A stretch of 40,549 bases of DNA from CAIZGX01 sp964385405. Its GTDB lineage: Bacteria; Bacteroidota; Bacteroidia; Flavobacteriales_D; Sanyastnellaceae. Made by a program: the position numbers and the translations under genes. Positions 33,186-40,549 of this stretch are shown piece after piece (the stretch's first letter is position 1; every line of letters begins with the position of its first letter). The notes beneath the pieces are model-generated. The model was not told the origin of the DNA, searched no databases, and saw only the letters and a program-made list of their open reading frames with translations. Location of the stretch: NCBI GenBank assembly GCA_964385405.1, contig CAYLOT010000023.1:1-40549 (forward strand), read 5' to 3'.

Positions 33186-34235
33186 TTACTTACCACTTTT
33201 TTCTTGAATCATTTGGTCAATGATTTTGCGCATGTCTTCGAGCTCTGCTTTCGAAAACTTGTCGGCATCGCGTCTTCCAAACAATGAGAACCCAACGTAG
33301 CTCTTCGGATGGTTGCGCATGTCGTCTAACAACAGGTCGAGACTGTGTGTGGCGTTAACCAATTCGTGGTGAAGGCTATCGTTGTTTACGAGTTTGCCTA
33401 GCGTACCTTGACCGCTGTTTACTTTGGACATAACCTCTTCAAAATGTCCCATGGCTTGGTCTACTTTATAGAGCGTTGTGGTTAAGCGAATGCGCGACAG
33501 GGTGTCGGTGAATTGCGTTATGTTTTTAATGGCTTGGTCAATGCGATCATTGTTTGCTTTGAGCGCATTGGTTAGCGATTGCGCATTTCCAATTATTTCA
33601 GCTACTCTTCCGCCATTGTTCGCAATAAGTACGTTCAAATTCGCAGAGGTAGACTCTAGATTATTCATAGTGCGTTGCAATGAACTGAATAGAGAAGGAA
33701 GTCCTTGTGCACCGGAATTGTTCAGTGTACGTTGAAGGCTCGCCAATACGCTGTCGACGTGTTGAAATATTTCTGTAGACTTTTGTTTGATAGGATCGAT
33801 TTCATTTTTCAATGTTTCAGCCAAACCTTTCTCAAGCACAGCAACTAAGGTATCTTTGGTATTGGCCATAACCGAGCTATCGCCCAAAACAATTTGAATG
33901 GCTTTCCCGCCAAAGAAATCAGAATCGTAAATTTTGAGTTGAGAATCTTTCGGAACTGCAACATCAGCGTTGTTCAACACAACTTCAACCACCAGCCTGC
34001 CCGAACCATTCGATTCTAGTTCAATGCTTTTTACAATGCCAATTTTGAATCCGTTGATGATTACCGGACTTGATACTTCCAATCCTCCTATTTCATCGTA
34101 AATAGCGTAGTACTTTGTTTGAGTTGAGAAGATATTTACGCCTTTTAAAAAACTAACTCCGAAATAAACCAAGGCGAGAATTACAATAACTACAGCGCCT
34201 ATGACTACTTCGTTGCGTGCTTTTTTACCGCTCAT
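33186..34235 (-). CDS. MCE/MlaD family lipid-transport protein
   Basis: A 349-residue protein anchored by one N-terminal helix (9-30). The MCE domain follows at about 38-115 (YYAIYDEIGGLEVSSPVIIN, GFKIGIVKSIEL, KDSQLKIYDSDFFGGKAIQI). The rest is a long helical, coiled-coil region (about 130-300) that may form a tunnel as in PqiB or YebT. MCE proteins shuttle phospholipids between membranes together with an MlaE permease and MlaF ATPase. Neither is in the window, so they must be elsewhere. The ATG overlaps the amidase stop by 4 nt. Confidence 0.93.
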   Translation of the reverse strand: MSGKKARNEVVIGAVVIVILALVYFGVSFLKGVNIFSTQTKYYAIYDEIGGLEVSSPVIINGFKIGIVKSIELESNGSGRLVVEVVLNNADVAVPKDSQLKIYDSDFFGGKAIQIVLGDSSVMANTKDTLVAVLEKGLAETLKNEIDPIKQKSTEIFQHVDSVLASLQRTLNNSGAQGLPSLFSSLQRTMNNLESTSANLNVLIANNGGRVAEIIGNAQSLTNALKANNDRIDQAIKNITQFTDTLSRIRLTTTLYKVDQAMGHFEEVMSKVNSGQGTLGKLVNNDSLHHELVNATHSLDLLLDDMRNHPKSYVGFSLFGRRDADKFSKAELEDMRKIIDQMIQEKSGK

Positions 34236-35422
34236 TTCTGAATTTTTTTAAGGGCTTCCTCGTTGCTAATTCGGATGCCATTTTCGAAGGCGACAACGAA
34301 CGCTCCGCTGAATCCAGCTTCGCGAAGAATCTTTTGATTCTTCTTGGCGTCGTCTAAACTTCTTGTACAACCAACTAGGTACTTGTGAGCGCCGTTGCTA
34401 AGGTATTCCTCAATTCTGTCTAAACCTTTAAATTGATTTGATTTTTTTTGAATAGGTGTGGCTGAACTTAGGATTTGAACTTTAAATGCTACTTCGTTCG
34501 CGGGAATCTCTTCCCAAATAAGTCCCGCAAAGGCATTTTGTTTCACCGGTTGTTCAACAACCGCGGTAGGAGCAGGGGTGTTTGTGGGCTGAATGTTGAA
34601 AAGTTTGCTCTGATAATCGACAAATGCGCGATACACGGCCGAGCTCAATTCCTCCTTGGCTGCCTTACTTTGTAAGTAATCTTCTTCTTTGTGGTTGGAA
34701 AGGAATCCCAATTCGATGAGAATACTCGGCATATTGGTGAAGGTGATGACGTAATACGGAGCTTGCTTCACACCGCGGTCTTTTCTTCCCAACTTCACAA
34801 ATTCATCTTGAACGTTTTTCGCAAGAAGAATGCTCTTGTCCTGGTAAATGTTTTCTCGGAGGCTCAGCGCAATGTACGTGTCGGGATTATTCGGATCGAA
34901 ACCGTCGTAATCTTTCCCGCCATTGCTCTCGAGATAAATGGAAGCGTTTTCTCGCATGGCGTTCCGCAAACTTTCTTCCGATTTGTGCAATCCCATAACG
35001 AAAGACTCTGAGCCCGAAGCTTCATTATTCGGATTGGCATTGCAGTGAATACTTATGAAAAGATCGGCATTGTTTGAATTGGCAATTTCTACTCGACGTT
35101 TCAATGTTGGAAAGGTGTCGCCCGTTCTTGTATATACAACTTTAACATTGGGGTAGTTCTGTTCAATGAGTTTACCCACTTTCAGCGTTACGTCTAAAGC
35201 AATGTCTTTTTCTGAAGTCTTGTATCGTCCTGTCCCCAAGGTACCTGGGTCTGTCCCGCCGTGTCCAGCATCTAACACAACAATAAATTTTTTATCCGTT
35301 GTCTCTACTTTCTTCGAAATGCGATACGCCGAACCTAAAGTGAAAACCAGCGCCACTAAAAAAATGAGCACAATTTTCTTGTGCGTCTGCTGTAAGGGTT
35401 TATTTTCTCGAATGTTTAGCAT
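34232..35422 (-). CDS. N-acetylmuramoyl-L-alanine amidase with SPOR-like C-terminus
   Basis: A 396-residue Amidase_3 protein that cuts the amide bond between muramic acid and the peptide stem. A membrane segment (about 17-34) exports it. Zinc-site and catalytic text: VLDAGHGGTDPGT (49-61; His54), RRVEIANSNNADLFISIHCNA (shortened: SIHCNA), and PSILIELGFLSN with the catalytic glutamate. The last 75 residues (VAFKVQILSSATPI, YLVGCTRSLDDAKK) look like a SPOR peptidoglycan-binding domain. I start at ATG 35422; the frame is open to 35581, but that would run into the divergent LptD gene. It is first in the eight-gene operon. Confidence 0.93.
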   Translation of the reverse strand: MLNIRENKPLQQTHKKIVLIFLVALVFTLGSAYRISKKVETTDKKFIVVLDAGHGGTDPGTLGTGRYKTSEKDIALDVTLKVGKLIEQNYPNVKVVYTRTGDTFPTLKRRVEIANSNNADLFISIHCNANPNNEASGSESFVMGLHKSEESLRNAMRENASIYLESNGGKDYDGFDPNNPDTYIALSLRENIYQDKSILLAKNVQDEFVKLGRKDRGVKQAPYYVITFTNMPSILIELGFLSNHKEEDYLQSKAAKEELSSAVYRAFVDYQSKLFNIQPTNTPAPTAVVEQPVKQNAFAGLIWEEIPANEVAFKVQILSSATPIQKKSNQFKGLDRIEEYLSNGAHKYLVGCTRSLDDAKKNQKILREAGFSGAFVVAFENGIRISNEEALKKIQK

Positions 35423-35449
35423 AGCTTTGACACGTAAACGCAATTTAAA

Positions 35450-35457
35450 CAAAACTA
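35450..35457 (-). promoter_or_regulatory. Putative -7 box of the amidase operon
   Basis: On the minus strand TAGTTTTG matches TAnnTTTG exactly, 27 nt before the ATG at 35422. It lies 2 nt from a possible opposing LptD box, so the 52-bp gap would be a compact divergent promoter. Confidence 0.5.
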
Positions 35458-35459
35458 TT

Positions 35460-35467
35460 TTTCTTTG
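35460..35467 (+). promoter_or_regulatory. Possible -7 box of lptD
   Basis: TTTCTTTG matches TAnnTTTG at 7 of 8 positions and ends 7 nt before the ATG at 35475. Confidence 0.3.
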
Positions 35468-35474
35468 TGAAGGC

Positions 35475-37994
35475 ATGAACTTCCGACGCGCTCTAATTTT
35501 CACGTGTGTGGTGTTGATAAGCTCTTTATTGAACCCACTTGCAGCGCAGTCTGATACCTTGTCGCCCATGCCTTTTGACACCCTCTATTTTTCTTCGGAA
35601 GAGCAGGCCATGGAAGAGGTTCACTATTTCGGGAAAGACAGCACGGTCATGGATTTGGTGAACGATAGGGTTTATTTATACGGATTGGGTTCCTACGTGA
35701 CATATGGAGATTTAGAGTTGAAAGCTGGATACATTGCCTTTTCTTTGGCCGACAACATTGCCTTCGCAAGGGGATTCAAAGATTCTGTTGGTGTTTATAC
35801 GGGAAGGCCCGTGTTTACCCAAGGAGAGACCTCATTCGAAGAAGATTCGTTGGGGTATAATTTCAAAACGAAACGAGGAATCAGTTACGGTGTTCGCACG
35901 GAAGAGTCTGATGCGTATTTGCACACTGCTATTTCGAAAATGCAAGTAGACAAGACTATTCATATTCGAAAAGGCAAATTCACCACATGTTCGAATACGA
36001 ATCCGCATTTCCATTTTCAATTGTCGAAGGCCATTATTATTCCGAATGAAAAGATTGTCAGCGGTCCGCTTTATTTGCAGTTCAGAAAAGTGCCTGTGCC
36101 TTTGGGATTGCCGTTTGGATTCTTTCCGAATAAAAAAGAGAGCACGTATGGAATTTTAATTCCGGGATATGGAAACGGTAGGGCGAAGGGATTCTTCGTT
36201 CAGAACTTGGGATACTATTTCCCCATTAACGATCACATAGACACGAAGCTTTTGTTCGACGTTTACACCGGAGGGTCGTGGAGTGCGAAGAACATTACTA
36301 ACTACAAGAAGCGATACAAGTATCAGGGATCTTTCAATATTTCAAGAACCGTTAATAAGACAGGTTTCCGCGAGTTACCGAATTATTTGCAGCAGTCGAC
36401 TTTCAACGTTCGTTGGACGCATGCGCAAGATCCGAAGGCACGTCCAAACGAGTCGTTCAACGCAAATGTGAATTTGGGAAGTTCTCAGAATTTCAGAAAT
36501 AACTTGAATGCGACGCAACAGGACTTCTTGACGAGCACCTTCAACTCTGCGGTGCAATGGTCGAAGTCGTTTCCGGGAAAGCCTTTCTCCTTGGCGCTTT
36601 CGGCGAATCATACGCAGAACACACAGTCTCGATTGGTTCAGATTACGTTGCCCTCTGCGGCGTTCAATGTGTCGCGTATTAATTTGTTGAAGAAGGTTTT
36701 TCCAAAATCTCCAATCGGAATTAACGCCTCGGTGAATACTGAGCAGCAGCTTTCGGCAAACGAGCAACAATTCGGACAATTGACCGTGAGTGAATTGTTG
36801 AACAAGGCAACCAGCGGGGTTCGAATGAATACAACGGCAAGTACCTCTTGGAAGTTGGGGCAGTTTTTAACATTGAATCCGAGTGCAACCTTCACGGGGT
36901 ATGGAACATGGAAAGTGGTTTCTCCGGTCAGCGATGCGCAGCTGGATACAGTTACGGGGTTCAAAGCAGCAGGGAATTGGTCTACGCAGATATCGGCGGA
37001 TACACGTATTTATGGGACGTTTGTTAGGAAGGGTGCGAAGAAGCTAAAGGCGGTTCGTCACATGATTCAGCCTAGGGTGGGGTTTTCTTACACGCCTTAT
37101 CAGAATTTCCAGCAGTTTGGATATTACGGGGTGAATGGCGAGTTCTTGGGTTATTCGGCATTTGATGCGGCAAGGTTTGCACCCACAAATTCTTCGCAGA
37201 CGGCGAATATGAATTTTTCAATTAATCAGAATATTGAAGCGAAGGTTCGCGACGAATCTTCTGCGAAGGTGGCGTATAAGAAGGTGAAGATTATAGATAG
37301 TTTTAGAACGAGTGCTTCTCGCAACTTCATGGCCGATTCGATACAGTGGAGCAACTTGAATTTCGCCGCATTTACAACGGTTGGGAAATTCTTAACCTTG
37401 AACTATTCGTCTTCTTACAGCATTTACGATCGCGATTCGTTGGGTCGGAAGATTGATACGTTTTTGAATGAATCGCGAAAAGGAATTGCGCGCATGGAAG
37501 GCACCAATTTGGCATTGGGAATTGTTGTACGCAGCAAGCAGGCGAAGCCAAGTTCTAATCAGACGGCGGCTAATCCGGCGGTTACGCCTCAGCAGCAAGA
37601 GATTCTTTCTACCAACCAAGCTTCGTTGATTGACTTCAATGTGCCTTGGAATTTGAGTGTAAATTACAACTTGCGCATGAGCAAGAAGTGGTTGGTTGAT
37701 CAACAGCGCGACAGTTCGATTTATTCGCAAGCCGTGACGTTCATGGGCGATGTTGCTTTCGCGAAACGCTTGGCGTTGAGCTTCAATGGAGGATATGATT
37801 TCAACGCGAAGGAAATGACTACAACCACGATTGGACTTCACGTAGATCTTCACTGTTGGGAGTTAAGTGCGAACGTGGTTCCGTTCGGACTTCGTCAGAG
37901 TTATTATATTCAGTTGAATATTAAATCGCCTTTGCTTCAAGATCTGAAGTTGCAGAGACGTGGTAATTTGGGAGATGAGACATTGCTCTACTAG
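35475..37994 (+). CDS. lptD: LPS-assembly outer membrane protein LptD (Bacteroidota type)
   Basis: LptD inserts lipopolysaccharide into the outer leaflet of the outer membrane. About 839 residues: a signal peptide (cut near residue 25, after NPLAAQ), an OstA/LptA-like periplasmic domain at about 40-190 (VNDRVYLYGLGSYVTYGDLE, FKTKRGISYGVRTEESDAYL, GKFTTCSNTNPHFHF), and a large beta barrel that begins PYGLPFGFFPN-like at about 208-225 (VPVPLGLPFGFFPNKKEST) and runs to the end. The upstream open frame (from 35166) overlaps the amidase gene and is rejected because ATG 35475 gives a perfect signal peptide. A proline/glutamine-rich stretch near 690-715 is probably an extracellular loop. Confidence 0.93.
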   Translation: MNFRRALIFTCVVLISSLLNPLAAQSDTLSPMPFDTLYFSSEEQAMEEVHYFGKDSTVMDLVNDRVYLYGLGSYVTYGDLELKAGYIAFSLADNIAFARGFKDSVGVYTGRPVFTQGETSFEEDSLGYNFKTKRGISYGVRTEESDAYLHTAISKMQVDKTIHIRKGKFTTCSNTNPHFHFQLSKAIIIPNEKIVSGPLYLQFRKVPVPLGLPFGFFPNKKESTYGILIPGYGNGRAKGFFVQNLGYYFPINDHIDTKLLFDVYTGGSWSAKNITNYKKRYKYQGSFNISRTVNKTGFRELPNYLQQSTFNVRWTHAQDPKARPNESFNANVNLGSSQNFRNNLNATQQDFLTSTFNSAVQWSKSFPGKPFSLALSANHTQNTQSRLVQITLPSAAFNVSRINLLKKVFPKSPIGINASVNTEQQLSANEQQFGQLTVSELLNKATSGVRMNTTASTSWKLGQFLTLNPSATFTGYGTWKVVSPVSDAQLDTVTGFKAAGNWSTQISADTRIYGTFVRKGAKKLKAVRHMIQPRVGFSYTPYQNFQQFGYYGVNGEFLGYSAFDAARFAPTNSSQTANMNFSINQNIEAKVRDESSAKVAYKKVKIIDSFRTSASRNFMADSIQWSNLNFAAFTTVGKFLTLNYSSSYSIYDRDSLGRKIDTFLNESRKGIARMEGTNLALGIVVRSKQAKPSSNQTAANPAVTPQQQEILSTNQASLIDFNVPWNLSVNYNLRMSKKWLVDQQRDSSIYSQAVTFMGDVAFAKRLALSFNGGYDFNAKEMTTTTIGLHVDLHCWELSANVVPFGLRQSYYIQLNIKSPLLQDLKLQRRGNLGDETLLY

Positions 37995-37998
37995 AATA

Positions 37999-38058
37999 AG
38001 AATGCCTGAAAGGCGAATGTTTTCAACGAATGCCTGCAGCGAATGTCTGCGACGATTT
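37999..38058. repeat. Array of four mini-palindromes with triloops (array 2)
   Basis: Four hairpins centred at 38009, 38023, 38036 and 38049: GCCT-GAA-AGGC, GTT-TTC-AAC, GCC-TGC-AGC (one mismatch) and GTC-TGC-GAC. Each is followed by GAAT, the last by GATT. Period is 13-14 nt. The array lies in the gap between convergent lptD and the Omp85-like gene. Confidence 0.75.
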
Positions 38059-38077
38059 TGCCTTGTCTGAACACTAA

Positions 38078-39202
38078 TCAAAACGCCTCAGCGACCATGA
38101 AATAGAAGTAGCCGCCTTCGCGGCCGTAAGCGTAATCGAGGCGGATATTTAGTTTTTCTTGAGGGTTGACAACAAAGCGCAGACCAGTACCCACGGAGTA
38201 TTTTATTCTGTTTACATGAAGGTCTGGTAGTTCTCCGAAAACATCTCCAGCGCCTGCGAAGGTGGTTAGACCGAATCGCCAAAAGAGTGGGAATCTGTAT
38301 TCCAATTGGGCGCCCATGAAATGTTTATCTCTAAATCTATTCTTTGGGTAACCGCGAAGGATATCGTCGTTGCCAAGTGTGGCCATATCAATGAACGGAA
38401 TATTTCCGAAGTTGAATTTGTTTTTATACTGAAAGGCGATTACATGATTTTTCTTGACGCTCCAGTATCTTTGATAAAGAGTATTGACATTGAAAAAATT
38501 AAATGTGCTGCCTAAGAAGTTGTTGAATAGGTAAGTTGAAAATTCGAACAACATACCTTTTTGCGCATTGATTACAATGTCTCTAGAATCGTAGACGCTT
38601 ATAAATCCAATGGCAGAGCCAATACCTCCGTTCGATCCGCGAATAGTGCCCGATTCAAGCAACCCACCTGCGGTAGCCTTAATGCCATATTCTTTTTCGA
38701 ATTCGTAGTCAAAGCCAATAAAGAAGTCGGGCTTGACTTTTTTCAAAAACATGGTTTTTATTTGAATGAGGTTATAAGAATAACTCTCCACTTGCTCTTT
38801 ACGTGTGTCGTTACCAATTCCATAAAATTTATCTGGAAAATTTCTAAAGCGAAGATCACCTTTCAGCAAGTAGTTTTCATTTCGGGTAAAAACATTCCAT
38901 GAAGACCATAAATCGGCTTGTCTGTTTTGGGTGTAATCGGCAAGAAGTTGAATGTTGCTTGTGCGCGTTGGAAGACTGGTCGAATCTTTCGCTTCGAGTT
39001 TAAAGTAGTGAACGCCCGCTGCGCCCGCTGCCCATCGTGTATCTGGCGTGTAATATAAAAGCGGAAGGAAAAAATTACCCTCAGATTCAGTTTTAACCGT
39101 GTCGTTAAGTGGCGTGAAACCAAGAAATTTTTTGCGCTGCGAATAGGTTGTTGACGAACAATGGAAAATGCAGAGTAATAATAAGAGTTTAATATTTTTC
39201 AT
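38078..39202 (-). CDS. Omp85/BamA-like outer membrane beta-barrel protein without POTRA domains
   Basis: About 374 residues with a signal peptide (ending SSTTYSQ) and a barrel resembling the C-terminal surface-antigen domain of Omp85 proteins. Visible marks are GIGNDTRKEQ (barrel start), GGIGSAIGFISVYDSRDIV, NAQKGMLFEFSTYLF, and near the end FMGAQLEYRFPLFWRFGLTT and the VNPQEKLNIRLDYAYG strand. The chain ends in aromatic Phe, a typical beta-signal for BAM. No POTRA domain precedes the barrel, so it differs from BamA and TamA. The start is ATG 39202; the longer TTG frame begins inside the promoter box. Confidence 0.88.
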   Translation of the reverse strand: MKNIKLLLLLCIFHCSSTTYSQRKKFLGFTPLNDTVKTESEGNFFLPLLYYTPDTRWAAGAAGVHYFKLEAKDSTSLPTRTSNIQLLADYTQNRQADLWSSWNVFTRNENYLLKGDLRFRNFPDKFYGIGNDTRKEQVESYSYNLIQIKTMFLKKVKPDFFIGFDYEFEKEYGIKATAGGLLESGTIRGSNGGIGSAIGFISVYDSRDIVINAQKGMLFEFSTYLFNNFLGSTFNFFNVNTLYQRYWSVKKNHVIAFQYKNKFNFGNIPFIDMATLGNDDILRGYPKNRFRDKHFMGAQLEYRFPLFWRFGLTTFAGAGDVFGELPDLHVNRIKYSVGTGLRFVVNPQEKLNIRLDYAYGREGGYFYFMVAEAF

Positions 39203-39229
39203 CAACGAAATTTCCACTTGACATAAAAA

Positions 39230-39237
39230 CAAATATA
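39230..39237 (-). promoter_or_regulatory. Promoter -7 box of the Omp85-like gene
   Basis: On the minus strand TATATTTG matches TAnnTTTG exactly, 27 nt before the ATG at 39202. Confidence 0.55.
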
Positions 39238-39338
39238 AATGTCATTGGGAGTTATTCTGAAAATGTTTTGCTGAAATCACGGTTGATTCGATTCGCTACT
39301 TATTTAGTTGTCCATTGCAGTGGCGTAATGGTTTAACA

Positions 39339-40070
39339 TCAAAGTTTTATTCCGATGCCTATTCTTCCACTAATGAATTTCGGAAATTGATTGAAGTTGA
39401 GCGAGCTGATGTCTCTCTGCGAAATTGGGACAGCAGGATTGTCTGAACTTTCTATATTCAGATAATTGTCGAAAAGACAAATTGGTATGTTAACGTCGAG
39501 AAATAATTTGGAAGTCAAGAAGTAGCTTATTCTCGGTGTAATGAAGGTTCTTACGCCAATGTTCTGATTTGATGAAGGAAAAGAAGTTGAGCTTTCATAA
39601 GAGATACTGCTCTTTTGGAAATAAGGATTAACGCCAAAGCCAATCGAGGGAACGACTTTGTTATTTTTCAATTTGAGTAGAACAGCAATGTATTCGTAGC
39701 GAAGGGAAAGGGCTGTTTTTGTTATGTATTCACCGCTTACCAATTGGCCAGTGGCAGATGTGTCTGACACATACGCTGTTTTAGTTCCAACTTTGTTCAC
39801 CATGAAATTGGTTAATTCAACTTCATGAAAATTATTCTTTTTCGATTTCCATTGAAATGCAATAGTCGGATGAAGAATTTGAGAGTTTGTATTGGTGTAT
39901 TGAATACGAACAGAAGAAGTGTCAGACACTAGTATTGACTTTGATTGCTGCTCAAAGATGGTTGTGTTGTAAAGTTTTAAACCCGACTGATAATTGAGAT
40001 ATGTGTTTTGTGACCATCCGGTTGAAACCATGGATGTCAAGAATAGCAGGATAAGAAGATTATTTTTCAC
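39339..40070 (-). CDS. Predicted outer membrane beta-barrel protein of unknown function
   Basis: About 243 residues from a GTG start at 40070, chosen because it gives a clean signal peptide (KNNLLILLFLTSMVSTGWSQ). The open frame continues to a GTG at 40127, but that adds an untypical charged leader. The mature part alternates polar and hydrophobic residues in short strands (NTYLNYQSGLKLYNTTIFEQ, IAFQWKSKKNNFHEVELTNF, ALSLRYEYIAVLLKLKNN, FGVNPYFQKSSISYESS), as expected of a small outer-membrane barrel. No family is recognised. About 136 bp separate its stop from the Omp85-like gene; I see no structure there. Confidence 0.7.
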   Translation of the reverse strand: MKNNLLILLFLTSMVSTGWSQNTYLNYQSGLKLYNTTIFEQQSKSILVSDTSSVRIQYTNTNSQILHPTIAFQWKSKKNNFHEVELTNFMVNKVGTKTAYVSDTSATGQLVSGEYITKTALSLRYEYIAVLLKLKNNKVVPSIGFGVNPYFQKSSISYESSTSFPSSNQNIGVRTFITPRISYFLTSKLFLDVNIPICLFDNYLNIESSDNPAVPISQRDISSLNFNQFPKFISGRIGIGIKL

Positions 40071-40130
40071 TTTTTTGATTTCGCACCTAACGCAAATGAG
40101 GGGGAGGTTATTGCTTTGAGAGGACACCTG

Positions 40131-40186
40131 GCGTCGCGAGGGTCCTTCGGATGAAGGTTGCGGAGCAACGAGGGTCTTTGACGATT
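40131..40186. repeat. Array of four mini-palindromes with triloops (array 3)
   Basis: Hairpins GC-GTC-GC, TCC-TTC-GGA, GTTGC-GGA-GCAAC and GTC-TTT-GAC are centred at 40134, 40147, 40163 and 40178, linked by GAGG or GAAG. A longer stem CCTTC/GAAGG overlaps the second. The end, GTC-nnn-GACGATTTT, is the same as in array 2. It lies between the DinB-like stop and the start of the small barrel gene. Confidence 0.7.
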
Positions 40187-40213
40187 TTAATTACGCAGTA
40201 GGAATTATGAAGT

Positions 40214-40549
40214 TCACAAATAGTACTGCTTCACAAAATTGCAATGGTGAATGCAATGACCCACAATCATGAAGCCGATGGCGCGAGTGGAGTAAGTGGT
40301 GTTGTTCGCGGTGGATTGGAATTGAAGCATTTCAGGCGACATGTATTTGAATAGCGCAATGGTTGACTTACGCACGAGCTCGAATTCAGCAATTAATTCA
40401 GCAAGACTCTGATTCATGTGTTTCGAGTTGTCGATGTAATCATTTTCGTTGAATCCAGGAAGAGGTGTGTTATCGAATCGTGAAAAACGCAAGACGCGAT
40501 AAGCGAAAATGCGTTCGCATTCAATGATGTGCTTGAACACTTCTTTGGT
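40214..40549 (-). CDS. DinB-like metal-binding protein (cut by window end)
   Basis: The C-terminal 111 residues of a DinB/YfiT-type four-helix protein. The first visible residues (T-K-E-V-F-K-H-I-I-E-C-E-R) continue past the window edge, so the true start is outside. Family text is clear: HIIECERIFAYRVLRFSRFD, TPLPGFNENDYI, and the ending GHCIHHCNFVKQYYL, whose histidines pair with the first to bind a metal. Members are small thiol transferases or DNA-damage-induced proteins; the exact activity is unknown. The palindromic array 3 starts 28 nt beyond its stop. Confidence 0.85.
   Translation of the reverse strand, partial: TKEVFKHIIECERIFAYRVLRFSRFDNTPLPGFNENDYIDNSKHMNQSLAELIAEFELVRKSTIALFKYMSPEMLQFQSTANNTTYSTRAIGFMIVGHCIHHCNFVKQYYL

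Noticed and set aside
35166..35474. N-terminal extension of LptD
   Set aside because: The open frame runs antisense through the amidase gene; ATG 35475 gives a clean signal peptide.
35423..35581. N-terminal extension of the amidase
   Set aside because: It would overlap lptD and its promoter; the membrane segment starts soon after ATG 35422.
39203..39338. Structured element between the two barrel genes
   Set aside because: Apart from the promoter box at 39230-39237 only weak, unphased repeats such as GATTCGATTCG were seen.

Overview
The window reads as a chromosomal segment of a member of Bacteroidota, most likely a Flavobacteriales-type organism. Supporting signs are type IX secretion cargo with both type A and type B C-terminal sorting domains, a PorP/SprF-family protein, a Bacteroidota-style LptD, TAnnTTTG-like promoter boxes, and almost no Shine-Dalgarno sequences. 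The family cannot be fixed from this sequence alone. No rRNA, tRNA, insertion sequence, prophage or CRISPR array was seen.

Layout. 1-1652: the 5' part of recF (minus), then a TPR membrane protein and ribH. 1683-6477: a large secreted type B cargo protein followed by its PorP/SprF-like partner. 6513-8791: oxyR and selO, overlapping by 4 nt. 8794-14306: a DUF4197 protein, an Mpo1-like dioxygenase, fused ftcD, a potassium-channel-like protein, a small membrane protein and a CE15-like esterase lipoprotein. 14347-19628: rpsP with a terminator, a CtlX-like hydrolase, a pirin, rimM, pckA and a fasciclin-domain lipoprotein. 19642-24356: a palindromic repeat array, a small membrane protein, a secreted FG-GAP/VCBS type A cargo, then the minus-strand set aroE, DedA, rhodanese and comA (up to 25143). 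25192-26598: a TPR protein. 26653-35422: an eight-gene minus-strand operon (amidase, MCE/MlaD, two Fe-S proteins, fabG, a VWA membrane protein, a signal-less substrate-binding-fold protein, a YdcF-like protein). 35475-40549: LptD, an Omp85-type barrel, a small barrel protein, and a DinB-like protein cut by the window end.

How genes work together. Envelope biogenesis dominates the right half (LptD, Omp85-like barrel, MCE protein, amidase). Type IX secretion cargo appears twice. OxyR and SelO form a plausible redox-response unit. FtcD and PckA are metabolic genes that stand alone.

Most unusual signal. Three intergenic loci hold arrays of tiny palindromes, each with a triloop and a short linker, repeating every 13-16 nt. 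A fourth array of the same design, but with an exact 12-nt period, sits in frame inside aroE and adds about 25-30 residues to the protein. Stem sequences change from unit to unit while pairing is kept. This resembles REP-like or Rickettsia-palindromic-element-like elements but fits no family I can name. A second window-wide pattern is TAnnTTYG boxes ending only 4-8 nt before start codons, suggesting leaderless mRNAs.
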